A DNA stretch of 31,544 bases, taken from assembly GCA_938075155.1 (NCBI GenBank), contig CALJGL010000030.1, positions 1-31,544 of the forward strand, in the 5' to 3' direction. The DNA comes from UBA12191 sp009937185 (GTDB lineage: Bacteria; Planctomycetota; UBA8108; UBA1146). Within the stretch, counting starts at the first letter, position 1, and each line of letters opens with the position of its first letter. The notes beneath the pieces were generated by a model that saw only the letters and a list, made by a program, of their open reading frames with translations, was not told the origin of the DNA and did not search any database. Of the stretch, positions 1 to 8,050 are shown piece after piece. Both the position numbers and the translations under genes were made by a program.

Positions 1-116
1 CAGAGAACCTTGCCGCCGGCAGGGATGCGATGGGCCTGATCACGAAGAAAGTCGTTCGGTTCGGTTCCGAAGAGGAACTCATCTTGGTCGTAGCGGCTAT
101 CCCAGCGGTAAACCAT
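1..116 (-). CDS. SAM-dependent methyltransferase, N-terminal part (cut by window edge)
   Basis: Reading the minus strand from an ATG at 116-114 gives 38 residues beginning MVYRWDSRYDQDEF, followed by FGTEPNDFLR and a segment ending PAGGKVL, and the frame is still open at the window edge. An AGGAG-type ribosome binding site lies just upstream. The pattern W-D-x-R-Y, then (Y/F)G-x-x-P-N-x-F-L, then G-x-V-L matches the start of class I methyltransferases of the TehB/tellurite-resistance type, where the last residues lead into the SAM-binding strand. The SAM-binding GxGxG motif and the substrate region lie outside the window, so the substrate cannot be named. The plus-strand reading frame over the same bases has no family resemblance and is a shadow. 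Confidence 0.75.
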   Translation of the reverse strand, partial: MVYRWDSRYDQDEFLFGTEPNDFLRDQAHRIPAGGKVL

Positions 117-212
117 TATTCACCCTCTCCTGTTCGCACAATTGCTATGGGAAATATGAAACCAGCGATGAAGAGTTATAGCTATCTCTTCACAACTGTC
201 ATCGATATGGCT

Positions 213-698
213 TTATCTTGAATGTGGGTCGGCGTCGAGGATCAGTGCATTGATCCCCCACTTCCCATCTCGTTTGAGGATCGTGTAGTGAGCACCACGA
301 ACTTTAGGCTCCATCACTTCGCCATTCTCCAAAAACCGAGTAAATGTGATTCTGCAGAGCGCGCACCCTTCATTGACCAATTCGAACTCTTCAAAAATAA
401 GTTGGGAATGGCTGTAACCCTCTGAACGAATCTTGCTGAGCAACCCACGGTAGAAATCATCGACCTCTTTGGAATTCAGCATCACATGACTTGCTTCTCC
501 TACCGATACCCATCCTGGAGTATGCCAACTCTCAGTAATCACCTGAAAATCATCGACATTAAAAGCTTCGTAATAAGCGTGCATCATTTCTTGTACCGAA
601 TTTAGCTCCGCGAAACTCTGTGAGTCCGAATCTGTTCGAAGTGAAACTCCAAAGCATGCAGAACAAAACAGAAGCAGCAATACAACGCTGTATTTCAT
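213..698 (-). CDS. Small exported NTF2/SnoaL-like protein
   Basis: This is a 161-residue protein. The ATG at 698 is preferred over an upstream TTG at 713 because a GAAAGGG ribosome binding site sits 7 bases before it. Residues 1-17 form a hydrophobic signal peptide ending in C-S-A-C, so it may be a lipoprotein with a poor lipobox. The mature part (helical 'SVQEMMHAYYEAFNVDDFQ', 'W...GW', then strands such as 'GAHYTILKRDGKWGI') has the size and layout of the NTF2-like fold of the SnoaL/DUF4440 group. Such proteins are small cone-shaped ligand-binding or enzyme domains with very diverse roles, and no catalytic residues can be assigned here. It stands alone between the methyltransferase and a structured intergenic region. 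Confidence 0.65.
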   Translation of the reverse strand: MKYSVVLLLLFCSACFGVSLRTDSDSQSFAELNSVQEMMHAYYEAFNVDDFQVITESWHTPGWVSVGEASHVMLNSKEVDDFYRGLLSKIRSEGYSHSQLIFEEFELVNEGCALCRITFTRFLENGEVMEPKVRGAHYTILKRDGKWGINALILDADPHSR

Positions 699-864
699 TA
701 TTAGCCCTTTCAAAGAGGAGACGAACAGGAAAACTTCTCACTCACGCCCTCAGAACTACATTAAAATAAGGCACTTCTCACCTCTAGACCACATTCGGAC
801 GACCCACTCCATTCTCCTCATTGCAATTCACTATCTCCGTCGTGTATTGTTGAGGAGTCGAGAA

Positions 865-891
865 CTTTCGAGGAAAGGTGTGCCTCGAAAG
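865..891. repeat. Perfect 9-bp inverted repeat (hairpin 1)
   Basis: CTTTCGAGG at 865-873 and CCTCGAAAG at 883-891 are exact inverse complements separated by 9 bases. No T-run follows on either strand, so an ordinary terminator is unlikely. It lies about 85 bases upstream of the start at 976. Confidence 0.7.
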
Positions 892-894
892 CTT

Positions 895-915
895 GATTCA
901 GCCCGCCGCTGAATC
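895..915. repeat. Perfect 8-bp inverted repeat (hairpin 2)
   Basis: GATTCAGC at 895-902 and GCTGAATC at 908-915 pair exactly around the 5-base loop CCGCC, three bases after the first hairpin. The tandem arrangement suggests a folded leader RNA or a mobile intergenic repeat unit. The role is unknown. Confidence 0.7.
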
Positions 916-975
916 CAAAAGTTTCCTTTCCCCGCATAGGGTGGGCAATTTTTGTGGCAACTTGAGAGGTGTCTC

Positions 976-1782
976 ATGCTGAGATCACCCTTGACGAAGA
1001 TGGCTACCGCTTTCGCCTTCAGCCGTAACGCTTTCGCCTTCAGCCGTGGCTTTGGCCACACTGCACTGCTTCACCGGTATCCACTCTTTTGCTGGATGCT
1101 GCTCACTATCATATTGCCGGCGACATTACCCGCCCAATCGGAACCGGGTCCAGAACCCACCTCGCCACCCCAACTCTTGATCATGGGGCATTGCCTAGAA
1201 CATCTTCGATCCAATGCATTGCTGCCCCATCTTCAAAGTAAAAACCCCATCACAGATCTACGATTCTTCAGGGCGTTATCCAACGCGAATAGCGACATAT
1301 ATTTGGGATCCGTATCTCTTCACATTCTCACAACCGGCCCTTTGGCTGGATCTTCCTGGGGAGCTACGGGTCCGTTTTCACAATATCCGGCAACGGTACG
1401 TTTCTGTTATGTACACGAAAATAACGCGCCACCCGATCCTTGGGTTGATTCTTTCTACTTTCAATCGACTCCCATCACATCCGCCTCCAGCAGACTTCCT
1501 GCCGTCATCAATTCTGTCTCCCAGCTCGATTGGCTCTTACAAATTTGTCGCTGGATGGACCCCGTGACGACTCCTCAAGAACTGGATTCATTCCGGTCTT
1601 GGCTCGACCAACCAGAAACTCGCATCACGAGCCTCAAAACTTGGCAAAGTGGACCCCGCATTGGAATCACTTTCACAGGATCAGACACAGCGACAACGGG
1701 GGTAGAACAGCGGCGACAGTTTACGATTTCAGCAATCCCACTTCCGGGTGAGATTTACACTGACCTGGAGGTGCAGCCATGA
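976..1782 (+). CDS. Hypothetical exported protein, first gene of a two-gene unit
   Basis: This is a 268-residue protein. The ATG at 976 is chosen because AGAGG lies 6 bases upstream; the frame is also open from a TTG at 952, and a further ATG lies at 1000. A hydrophobic signal segment (around residues 39-54, FCWMLLTIILPATLPAQ) follows an unusually long N-terminus that is encoded partly by a 19-bp direct repeat (1008-1047). The mature part begins with a Pro/Glu-rich stretch and then has no motif I recognise. It could be an SH3-like or envelope accessory protein, but I cannot assign a family. Its stop overlaps the next start (ATGA at 1779-1782), so the two genes are almost certainly translated together. 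Confidence 0.6.
   Translation: MLRSPLTKMATAFAFSRNAFAFSRGFGHTALLHRYPLFCWMLLTIILPATLPAQSEPGPEPTSPPQLLIMGHCLEHLRSNALLPHLQSKNPITDLRFFRALSNANSDIYLGSVSLHILTTGPLAGSSWGATGPFSQYPATVRFCYVHENNAPPDPWVDSFYFQSTPITSASSRLPAVINSVSQLDWLLQICRWMDPVTTPQELDSFRSWLDQPETRITSLKTWQSGPRIGITFTGSDTATTGVEQRRQFTISAIPLPGEIYTDLEVQP
1008..1047. repeat. 19-bp direct repeat
   Basis: CGCTTTCGCCTTCAGCCGT occurs twice, at 1008-1026 and 1029-1047, separated by two bases. It falls inside the N-terminal coding part of the exported protein and encodes the repeated residues AFAFSR. Confidence 0.8.
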
Positions 1783-3206
1783 ATATGGAATCTCTAGATA
1801 ACGACGATGGGAAGATACTGCGAGGCGATCCCCAGCAGGAAGCGGCTTGGATTGCTTTTTCTAGAGTGGAGTGGTTCGAAAATATTAGTGAAGCTTTTCC
1901 AAAGTTAAGTCACCGACTCGGATATGCAACGGACGCTTGTTTTCACAATGCCATGGCCACGGCTCTCGAAGTTCTTCCAGGGTCATTTGCATCTACTCTG
2001 AAAGATATAGAGTTACTGCCAACAATGTCATCGCGCGAACTTTTCGCAGCATATGCACTGCGTCGGCGGGATTATCAGGCATTTTCGGCACTTGATACGA
2101 AAATCATCTCTGACCACTGCGCAATCGTACTTCCATCAAACTCGCCAGTTCACACGTATGCACTCTTTCATCGAACGAGCCGAATGGCCAGAGAAGGCCA
2201 ACCCCATCTGGCCTTAATAGAGCTCAATGAAGTGCGTTCGAATTTAGTCAAACACTCCTCTGAAGTACTTCAAATATGGCAAGATACATTGCTGTCTTTA
2301 ATTCACGGCACCGCTGCCGCTCAAGATGGAGACTTCAAATCAGGTCAGGAACAACTCGAAACGGCACTCCGCCATTCCAATGGGCTTAGATTTGCACTCA
2401 CAGGCACTATCGAATTTCGCATCGCGCAACTCTACAGAGAATCCGGCCAACCCGACCGTGCAATGGAGATTTGGAGTTGCCAAAAGCGTATTTCTTCTCT
2501 GAAAAAAGCTCATCAATGGGCCAACCTCAGTAGTTATCACCTCAATGCCGCCAGTTGCGCCCTCGATGAAAAAGATACACCGCGCGCCCGTAAGGAAGCC
2601 CAGCAAGCAAAACAATTACAGCCCTATATTCAAGAGCACTATCCCCGACTGATTGGATATCAATACCTCAGAGAGGGGGAAATCTGCACTCAGGAAGAAA
2701 ACTATGAGGACGGGGAACGTTTACTTCGCCAAGCCATCGATCACTTCGCGGGAATGGACATCGTCTGCGAAGAAGGCCTTTTGGAAGCGAAGCTATCACT
2801 AGGAAGTTACGCACTGCTACAAAATGATCCCGCCATGGCCTGGGCAATAATTAGAAGCCTAATCGATGAATCTGAATCCAGAGGATGTCTACATCTTCGA
2901 TCAAGAGCTCTATTATTACAGACATGGTTCTTTATCAGTGACGATCCGCCTGCGGTAGATGCTTACAACAATATCTTAGAGCGAGTCCATCTCATTCAAA
3001 ATCCATCTCTCCTTCTTCATGCCCTTGGCAACCTTTTGACATATGCCGTAGAACATCTCAGTGAAGATGAACCCGACCTCATTTTGGAAAAAATCGCTTC
3101 TCTTAAATCAAGACTTTCTGACAGCTGTTATGAAAAGCTGTTTGAAAAACATGTATTAAATCGTTTTGGTGGAAGAGTGGGCGAAGAGCTAGAGGAGCAA
3201 AACTAA
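1779..3206 (+). CDS. TPR-like repeat protein
   Basis: This is a 475-residue soluble protein without a signal peptide. From about residue 120 to 430 it is built of paired amphipathic helices with TPR-like spacing, for example 'IAQLYRESGQPDRAMEIW', 'AASCALDEKDTPRARKEAQ', 'REGEICTQEENYEDGERLL' and 'SLGSYALLQNDPAMAWAII'. TPR solenoids usually bind protein partners. The N-terminal 110 residues (with 'WFENISEAFPKLSHRLG') are not recognised. It overlaps the upstream exported-protein gene by four bases, so the two may form a cytoplasmic/exported pair, but no function is evident. The gene ends in TAA and is followed by about 140 non-coding bases. Confidence 0.7.
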   Translation: MNMESLDNDDGKILRGDPQQEAAWIAFSRVEWFENISEAFPKLSHRLGYATDACFHNAMATALEVLPGSFASTLKDIELLPTMSSRELFAAYALRRRDYQAFSALDTKIISDHCAIVLPSNSPVHTYALFHRTSRMAREGQPHLALIELNEVRSNLVKHSSEVLQIWQDTLLSLIHGTAAAQDGDFKSGQEQLETALRHSNGLRFALTGTIEFRIAQLYRESGQPDRAMEIWSCQKRISSLKKAHQWANLSSYHLNAASCALDEKDTPRARKEAQQAKQLQPYIQEHYPRLIGYQYLREGEICTQEENYEDGERLLRQAIDHFAGMDIVCEEGLLEAKLSLGSYALLQNDPAMAWAIIRSLIDESESRGCLHLRSRALLLQTWFFISDDPPAVDAYNNILERVHLIQNPSLLLHALGNLLTYAVEHLSEDEPDLILEKIASLKSRLSDSCYEKLFEKHVLNRFGGRVGEELEEQN

Positions 3207-3348
3207 AGATAAAGAAATTGGACTGTGACAATATCAAAACGTGACGGTACGGATCAGTGGTTTTTATTCAAACAACTCGGGCTGGGAGATTGTGAGGAGT
3301 CTCCTGGCTCGATTTCAGTTATTCATTCGCGTTCGTGAAATAACGACT

Positions 3349-3558
3349 TCACGATTTCATGGATAAAGATCTCAACAGCACAACAAATCCTAAAATAATC
3401 ATCATGACGTTGACAAAAAACACAAACCACGGCTCAACAGAATTAAATTTTTGAATTCCGGAATTGCCCATATCGATCAATAAAAGCGCGAAAATACCAA
3501 AAGATAATCGCACAACTATTTTGGAATCGCCTTCGCTGGTATTGTTTTCAGAACTCAT
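3349..3558 (-). CDS. Small two-helix membrane protein
   Basis: This is a 69-residue protein with a good AGAGGGAG ribosome binding site 5-6 bases before its ATG. A short polar N-terminus (MSSENNTSEGDSK) is followed by two predicted membrane helices, about residues 15-34 (VVRLSFGIFALLLIDMG) and 43-63 (PWFVFFVNVMMIILGFVVLL). No family is recognised. It faces away from the DUF1801 gene and is probably transcribed alone. Confidence 0.6.
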   Translation of the reverse strand: MSSENNTSEGDSKIVVRLSFGIFALLLIDMGNSGIQKFNSVEPWFVFFVNVMMIILGFVVLLRSLSMKS

Positions 3559-3656
3559 ACAAACTCCCTCTCTGAATTAATGGACAACAGTAATTTAAAC
3601 TAAACTTTTTTGAGCGATAGCGTCAAAATGTTACCATTGTTCAAAAAGGGGTAGTG

Positions 3657-4091
3657 ATGGTTCAGTCACAGGCAAAGACGCCTAAAGAGTATATCGACCA
3701 ACTTCCTGAAGACCGACGTCCGACTATGAAGAAACTAAGAGCACTCGTCAGAAAAAACCTTCCCAAGGGTTATCAAGAAGTAATCCGTTGGGGAATGCTT
3801 TGTTATGAAGTCCCACTCATTAAATGTCCCGATACATATAATGGGGAGCCTCTGATGTATGCGGCGTTGGCTTCTCAAAAAAATCACTACGGAGTCTACC
3901 TGTGCGGAATCTATTGCTTTGATAAGATGAAAAAGAAGTTTGTCAAAGATTGGAAAGCACGGGGAACACGGCTCGATATGGGCAAAAGCTGTATCCGATT
4001 GAAGAAATGGGACGACTGCGAAGAAGATTTAATCGCTGAGGTGATCTCTGCGGTGCCTATGCAAAAATTTATCTCCAAAATGGAGTCTTAG
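3657..4091 (+). CDS. DUF1801 domain protein (YdhG-like)
   Basis: This is a 144-residue protein from the ATG at 3657, with AAAAAGGGG 5 bases upstream; a GTG at 3654 would add one residue. It has the DUF1801 pattern: 'TPKEYIDQLPEDRRPTMKKLRALVRKNLPKGYQEVIRWGMLCYEVPL', then 'ASQKNHYGVYLCGIY', and a C-terminal helix with 'GKSCIRLKKWDDCEEDLIAEVI'. This family is often annotated as a small frataxin-like or iron-chaperone fold (YdhG). The biochemical role is not settled, and nothing in the neighbourhood clarifies it. The gene is complete and standard in length. Confidence 0.85.
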   Translation: MVQSQAKTPKEYIDQLPEDRRPTMKKLRALVRKNLPKGYQEVIRWGMLCYEVPLIKCPDTYNGEPLMYAALASQKNHYGVYLCGIYCFDKMKKKFVKDWKARGTRLDMGKSCIRLKKWDDCEEDLIAEVISAVPMQKFISKMES

Positions 4092-4204
4092 ATTAGATTT
4101 GAAGTAATCCTGAAATTCTGTCTGTCATAAGGTCCAAATTTTGACGAAACTCAGATCTATGTATCGGGAATGTTTCAGATAAAATTCAACTGAGAGGAGG
4201 GCAT

Positions 4205-6397
4205 TTGAGTCATCAAGAAGACGAAACCGTAGAATTTACTCCTAGTCCTTCTGATAAATCTCAAGGCAATCAAAAATTGAATCCGCAAATTCCTATTTTC
4301 AAGGGATACAAGATTGAAGGAGAACTAGGACGAGGCGGACTTGGGGTTGTATACAGAGGCATTGATCTCACCCTTAATCGACCCGTTGCTATCAAGGTTC
4401 TTCGCGCTGACGAAAGTACGGTTGATCAAAGAAATCAAATCTTGAATGAGGCCAGGAAAGCCGCAGCTTTGGATGATCGATGCATCGTCACAGTCTATGG
4501 TGTCATAGAAAATGAAAGTCATTCAGCGATTGTCATGGAACTCATCGATGGACATGAACTTCAAAATGTCAGCGCTGTACTAGAGCCTAAACAAATCGCC
4601 AAGATTGTCTCCGAAGTGGCTCGCGCACTCAAAGCAGCGCATCATGCGGGCATTCTTCACCGTGACATAAAACCTCAAAACGTCATCGTTACCCCAGCTC
4701 ATGAAGTCAGAATTCTTGATTTTGGACTTTCCATACATATCTCAGACAAAACTGAATCGAGTTCTTTTTCTGGAACCGTGAGTTATTCAGCTCCTGAACT
4801 ACTTCAGGGTGGCGCACCCTCGACTCAGTCTGATATCTACTCACTAGGCGTCCTGATGCATGAAGCGCTGACGGGGAGGCACCCATTTTCAAAACTAGGA
4901 AAGCCTCCAACTGTCTCTTCGATCCTTGCAGGCGACCCAACACTCCCCAGAGAGATAAAGCCTCAAATTTCACCTGATTTTGAAAAAGTCGTGTTGGCTT
5001 GTCTCTCATTCAAGCCGACAAAACGGCCATCTGCCGAAGAGGTGCACCAAGCACTTCTACAAATCCTCATCGATAAACCTGTGCAATTAAAAGCCGGAAA
5101 AGTCCAAGACCACGTTCTCAACAGAATCGAAGAGCATGTCGAAACGATAGAAAAATGGTTCGATCTTGGGATGATTCAGGGACAAAGCAGGGATGCTTTG
5201 AGGTGGGATTATCGTAAAGTCCTAGAAGGCGATGATACATGGCCTACTGAAACGAGAAAAATCCAAGCGGGTGAGATTGGTTTGTACCTCTGTGTATGGC
5301 TAGCGGTCGTCACTGCCGCTCTATCAGGAATTTTCTATCGTGAAAAAGTAAGCGAAGTGTTCTCCTGGACCCTTCCATTGTTCATCGCCACAACTCTAGG
5401 CCTGTCTTCGTATCTTGTCCAATACACAACTCAGCAACGGATACGCCCTCTATTTGCCAGCGGATTCATTCTAAGTCTCGTGCCAACGCTCATTTCGATT
5501 CTCAGCAACTTTGTTTGGAATCCAAATGTGAATTCAAAGATCGAACTCTTTAGCAAACACGGCATCGCCAACAAATCGATGTTCACCGCAGGAATCCTGA
5601 GTCTTATCGTCTCAGTAATAAGACTCAATCAAACGGGCCACTCTTTTTATGCATGGGTTTCAGCAGCCCTTCTCACTTTCTCACACGGATCATTGCTGTT
5701 AATGCTCGGCTTTTTAGACTGGTCAGCTGCAGGTCAAGCATTTGGAATTCTAAGTATGTCAATTTCGTGGCTGAGTGGTCTCGCTTTCGAATCGATGAAT
5801 AAGCCGCGCTTTGGGCGACCATTTCATTGGACAGGCTCCCTCGCTCTTATCATTGGCTTATTCATGTTTGGCATGTCGCCTGCCTTAAATTGGCTGGGTT
5901 TAAGCACTGGCAATCTATCCATGGATAAAGGTTGGTCTCTCGCTTTATGTGGAATGGTGCTGCTGTTGAGTTCGACGATTCTCTCTCGAGATTTCCGATT
6001 GGAACGTAGACGAATTGCTCTCATTCACGAATGGATGAATCCGTTTTTCATCATCGGCGGACTCGGAATGGCGGCGAATCATGCAATCCCAAAGGGAAAT
6101 AACGATATATCGAGCATTGGAATATTTAGCCTGTTATTCCTCTTCGCCTCCATCGCGATATATGTGACTTTGACAAGCTTGAATTGGCGCGCCAGATACA
6201 TGCTTGCGGCCTTATCTGGAAGTGCGTTTTTACTTCAATTAATTCCTGATTTTCATTTCTATCAGACTCAAACATATCTTGGTGGATGTGCTGTGATATC
6301 CTTGGCAATAGCATTATTTTCGTACATGAAGATGGAATTATCGGGCAAGCAAAAGGTGCCAAAGAAAACAAAAGCGGTTCGATTAAGAGACGACTAA
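4205..6397 (+). CDS. Membrane-anchored Ser/Thr protein kinase with polytopic C-terminal domain
   Basis: This is a 730-residue protein starting at TTG 4205, chosen because AGGAGG ends 4 bases upstream. Residues 35-285 form a complete Hanks-type kinase: glycine loop GRGGLG (42-47), ATP-anchoring Lys64 in VAIKVL, HRD (152-154) with catalytic Asp154 and Asn159, DFG (172-174), and the APE-type motif YSAPE. All key residues are present, so it should be active. A linker (290-355) leads to about 12 hydrophobic helices from residue 360 to 715. This replaces the usual single helix and extracellular sensor. The membrane part resembles no transporter I can name and may sense something in or near the membrane. 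The next gene starts 27 bases downstream and is probably co-transcribed. Confidence 0.9.
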   Translation: MSHQEDETVEFTPSPSDKSQGNQKLNPQIPIFKGYKIEGELGRGGLGVVYRGIDLTLNRPVAIKVLRADESTVDQRNQILNEARKAAALDDRCIVTVYGVIENESHSAIVMELIDGHELQNVSAVLEPKQIAKIVSEVARALKAAHHAGILHRDIKPQNVIVTPAHEVRILDFGLSIHISDKTESSSFSGTVSYSAPELLQGGAPSTQSDIYSLGVLMHEALTGRHPFSKLGKPPTVSSILAGDPTLPREIKPQISPDFEKVVLACLSFKPTKRPSAEEVHQALLQILIDKPVQLKAGKVQDHVLNRIEEHVETIEKWFDLGMIQGQSRDALRWDYRKVLEGDDTWPTETRKIQAGEIGLYLCVWLAVVTAALSGIFYREKVSEVFSWTLPLFIATTLGLSSYLVQYTTQQRIRPLFASGFILSLVPTLISILSNFVWNPNVNSKIELFSKHGIANKSMFTAGILSLIVSVIRLNQTGHSFYAWVSAALLTFSHGSLLLMLGFLDWSAAGQAFGILSMSISWLSGLAFESMNKPRFGRPFHWTGSLALIIGLFMFGMSPALNWLGLSTGNLSMDKGWSLALCGMVLLLSSTILSRDFRLERRRIALIHEWMNPFFIIGGLGMAANHAIPKGNNDISSIGIFSLLFLFASIAIYVTLTSLNWRARYMLAALSGSAFLLQLIPDFHFYQTQTYLGGCAVISLAIALFSYMKMELSGKQKVPKKTKAVRLRDD

Positions 6398-6424
6398 TCG
6401 CTTAATATTCTGGAGTTCAGCGGA

Positions 6425-7330
6425 ATGAAAAACTTAAAGTATTTCCTTATTCCTATTCTCATCGTGTTCAGTTATTTTTTGGGTCGACAGTCTGCTCCTC
6501 ACAATACGACGAATCTTCCTACAAATGATTCGTCGTTCTCTTCAGTTAAAACCGATCATGCTCCAGCAATAACAACTCAAGAAGAAGCCTCTAACGACAC
6601 GCTTCTTCTTCAAAATACCCCAGTCGATCTTCCAACACCGCCAACAACTGTCTTAGAGCAGGCTCTCATCATCACGGATCCAAAACTTGAGATTCAAAAC
6701 TACTCTCAAAACCAAGACCTACTTTCCATCCTTGATGTAATTTTTTCTCTTATCTCTACTCGAAGATTTTCTGAAGCAGACATTGCTATTATCGATACCA
6801 TCGACGCTATGAATGGAGGCTCTCTCAATTCCCCACTATGGAAAGGGGGCGCGGTACTCAAAACTACGCTTTTGAGAGAAGTCACCCAGAGATACACAGA
6901 GTGCGCGGAATATCTTGTTCACTTAGCTTATCTGTCTCCGACGCCGGAACTGTTGGCAGATTTCAGGCTTGAGTTGCTCGAGGGCGAAGCGGGGACATTC
7001 TTTCTGGGTCTCAACGGTGGCCATGTCGATGGCTGGATTGCTGACCTTATCCCATACTATCGAGAACGTATAGAAAACTGGAATCGATCGACTTTTTCCA
7101 ATAGGCACATCGTTCAATCATTAGGTCTTATTCCAACAGATGAATCTGCGATACTTCTCGCTGATCTGCTTGATTGGTCTGCTTCGAATATGAAACTCGA
7201 TATCGTTCAGGCCCTCGCGAACAATCGATCACCTGCAGCCATCGAAGCTCTCGAATCGATTCGATTACGTGAGAAAAACTCCCGCATTATTCTCGCAGTT
7301 GAAGACTCATTAAAATTGTTGGGGATGTAA
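6425..7330 (+). CDS. Membrane-anchored helical (HEAT-like) protein
   Basis: This is a 301-residue protein with GGAG 8-9 bases before the ATG. Residues 4-21 (LKYFLIPILIVFSYFLG) form an N-terminal membrane anchor. A Thr/Ser/Pro-rich linker follows to about residue 75, and the rest is helical. The C-terminal 70 residues look like HEAT-type repeats ('TDESAILLADLLDWSASNMKLDIVQALANNRSPAAIEALESI'). It is 27 bases behind the kinase gene on the same strand, so it may be a substrate or partner of that kinase; this is inferred from position only. Its end converges on the Sco-like gene, 12 bases away. Confidence 0.65.
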   Translation: MKNLKYFLIPILIVFSYFLGRQSAPHNTTNLPTNDSSFSSVKTDHAPAITTQEEASNDTLLLQNTPVDLPTPPTTVLEQALIITDPKLEIQNYSQNQDLLSILDVIFSLISTRRFSEADIAIIDTIDAMNGGSLNSPLWKGGAVLKTTLLREVTQRYTECAEYLVHLAYLSPTPELLADFRLELLEGEAGTFFLGLNGGHVDGWIADLIPYYRERIENWNRSTFSNRHIVQSLGLIPTDESAILLADLLDWSASNMKLDIVQALANNRSPAAIEALESIRLREKNSRIILAVEDSLKLLGM

Positions 7331-7342
7331 TAGCACTCAAAT

Positions 7343-8050
7343 TTATCGAGGCTGCACGGACGGATTTCCTGCAATTCGAATAATCGCATCCGCAACCTCT
7401 TTAGGATCAATCATCGCAGGCACCGCAGCCCACCAGTTTGTCTTATCGTTCCCGAAGGTGACTATTCCAGCGTGCTCAGATTTATCTGCATCGAGTTCTG
7501 GATCTAGGTCATAAACACCCAGCACCCAACGGAGCGTTTCGATCTCTTCGTAATCCCCGGTGAGGTGCAGCCAGCCCTCCCAGTCATTACGAGGATACAA
7601 CCTGTAATCCGTTAGGGCCTCTGGATCATCTTTTTCTCCATCAATACTGATCGATAGAAAAATGACATCTTTACCCATTCGATCACCAAAAAACTTTTGA
7701 ACCTTCACGAGGTTCTCCGTAACACCCGGTCATATACCGTTACAACTCGTATAAAAGAATTGAATAACAGCCATGCGATCTTTGATCAGGTCCGAGTAAA
7801 ACTTGTGCTTGTTTCCGTCCTGATCCACCAATGCCGTATCAGGAAACTTATCGCTATAGAGGCCCCTTGGTTGTGTATGTGGCTTTGCTCTCGCAGCTTT
7901 ATCGATAAATAGGATTTCCTCACCAGAGGCGAGTACGTCCAGCGGCTCCGATGGATCTAGCACTGTGCTACCGGGACCATCGATACTTTTGCACCCGATG
8001 GTCCCGACACACAATATGACCAAAGTAACTAAACAGAGAACACTTCTCAC
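7343..8050 (-). CDS. Sco-family (SCO1/SenC) lipoprotein with selenocysteine in the CxxxC motif
   Basis: The frame from GTG 8050 meets one in-frame UGA at 7732-7730 and then continues to TAA at 7343, giving 235 residues with Sec107. Residues 1-20 are a lipoprotein-type signal (Cys20). The copper/thiol motif reads FFYTSC-N-G-I-U-PGVTENL, so UGA stands exactly where Sco proteins have their second motif cysteine. Downstream are the thioredoxin-fold strand VIFLSISID and a conserved-type histidine (His193 in SEHAG), the usual third copper ligand. A hairpin suited to SECIS function follows the UGA (7699-7715). The start overlaps the stop of the multicopper oxidase (GTGA), implying coupled translation. 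Sco proteins bind copper or reduce disulfides outside the cytoplasm during copper-centre assembly. The alternative, a pseudogene, is unlikely because both halves are intact and only the cysteine codon is changed. Confidence 0.85.
7699..7715 (-). promoter_or_regulatory. Candidate bacterial SECIS element of the Sco-like gene
   Basis: In the minus-strand RNA, GAACCU-CGUGA-AGGUUC forms a perfect 6-bp stem with a 5-base loop. The stem starts 15 bases after the UGA, and the loop occupies +21 to +25. This is within the spacing known for bacterial SECIS hairpins bound by SelB, and the first two loop bases include a G. The loop sequence is identical to that of the hairpin in the peroxiredoxin gene. 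Confidence 0.8.

Larger units (their letters stand above)
699..975. other. Intergenic region with two adjacent hairpins
   Basis: No convincing gene is seen in this stretch of about 280 bases. A 76-residue minus-strand reading frame overlaps it but runs into the next gene and resembles nothing. The region holds two perfect inverted repeats side by side, at 865-891 and 895-915, listed separately. It lies between the divergently oriented NTF2-like gene and the exported-protein/TPR pair, so it must contain the promoters of both. Confidence 0.5.

Noticed and set aside
831..1061. Minus-strand frame with KAKALRLKAKA over the hairpin region
   Set aside because: It overlaps the signal-peptide region of the better-supported plus-strand gene, has no convincing start, and its repeats come from the 19-bp DNA repeat.
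7343..8050. Two separate small proteins, or a pseudogene broken by a stop codon, in the Sco-like gene
   Set aside because: The two pieces are in the same frame, only one codon is changed, it sits exactly at a catalytic cysteine, and a SECIS-like hairpin follows. Decay would not be expected to hit this codon and leave everything else intact.
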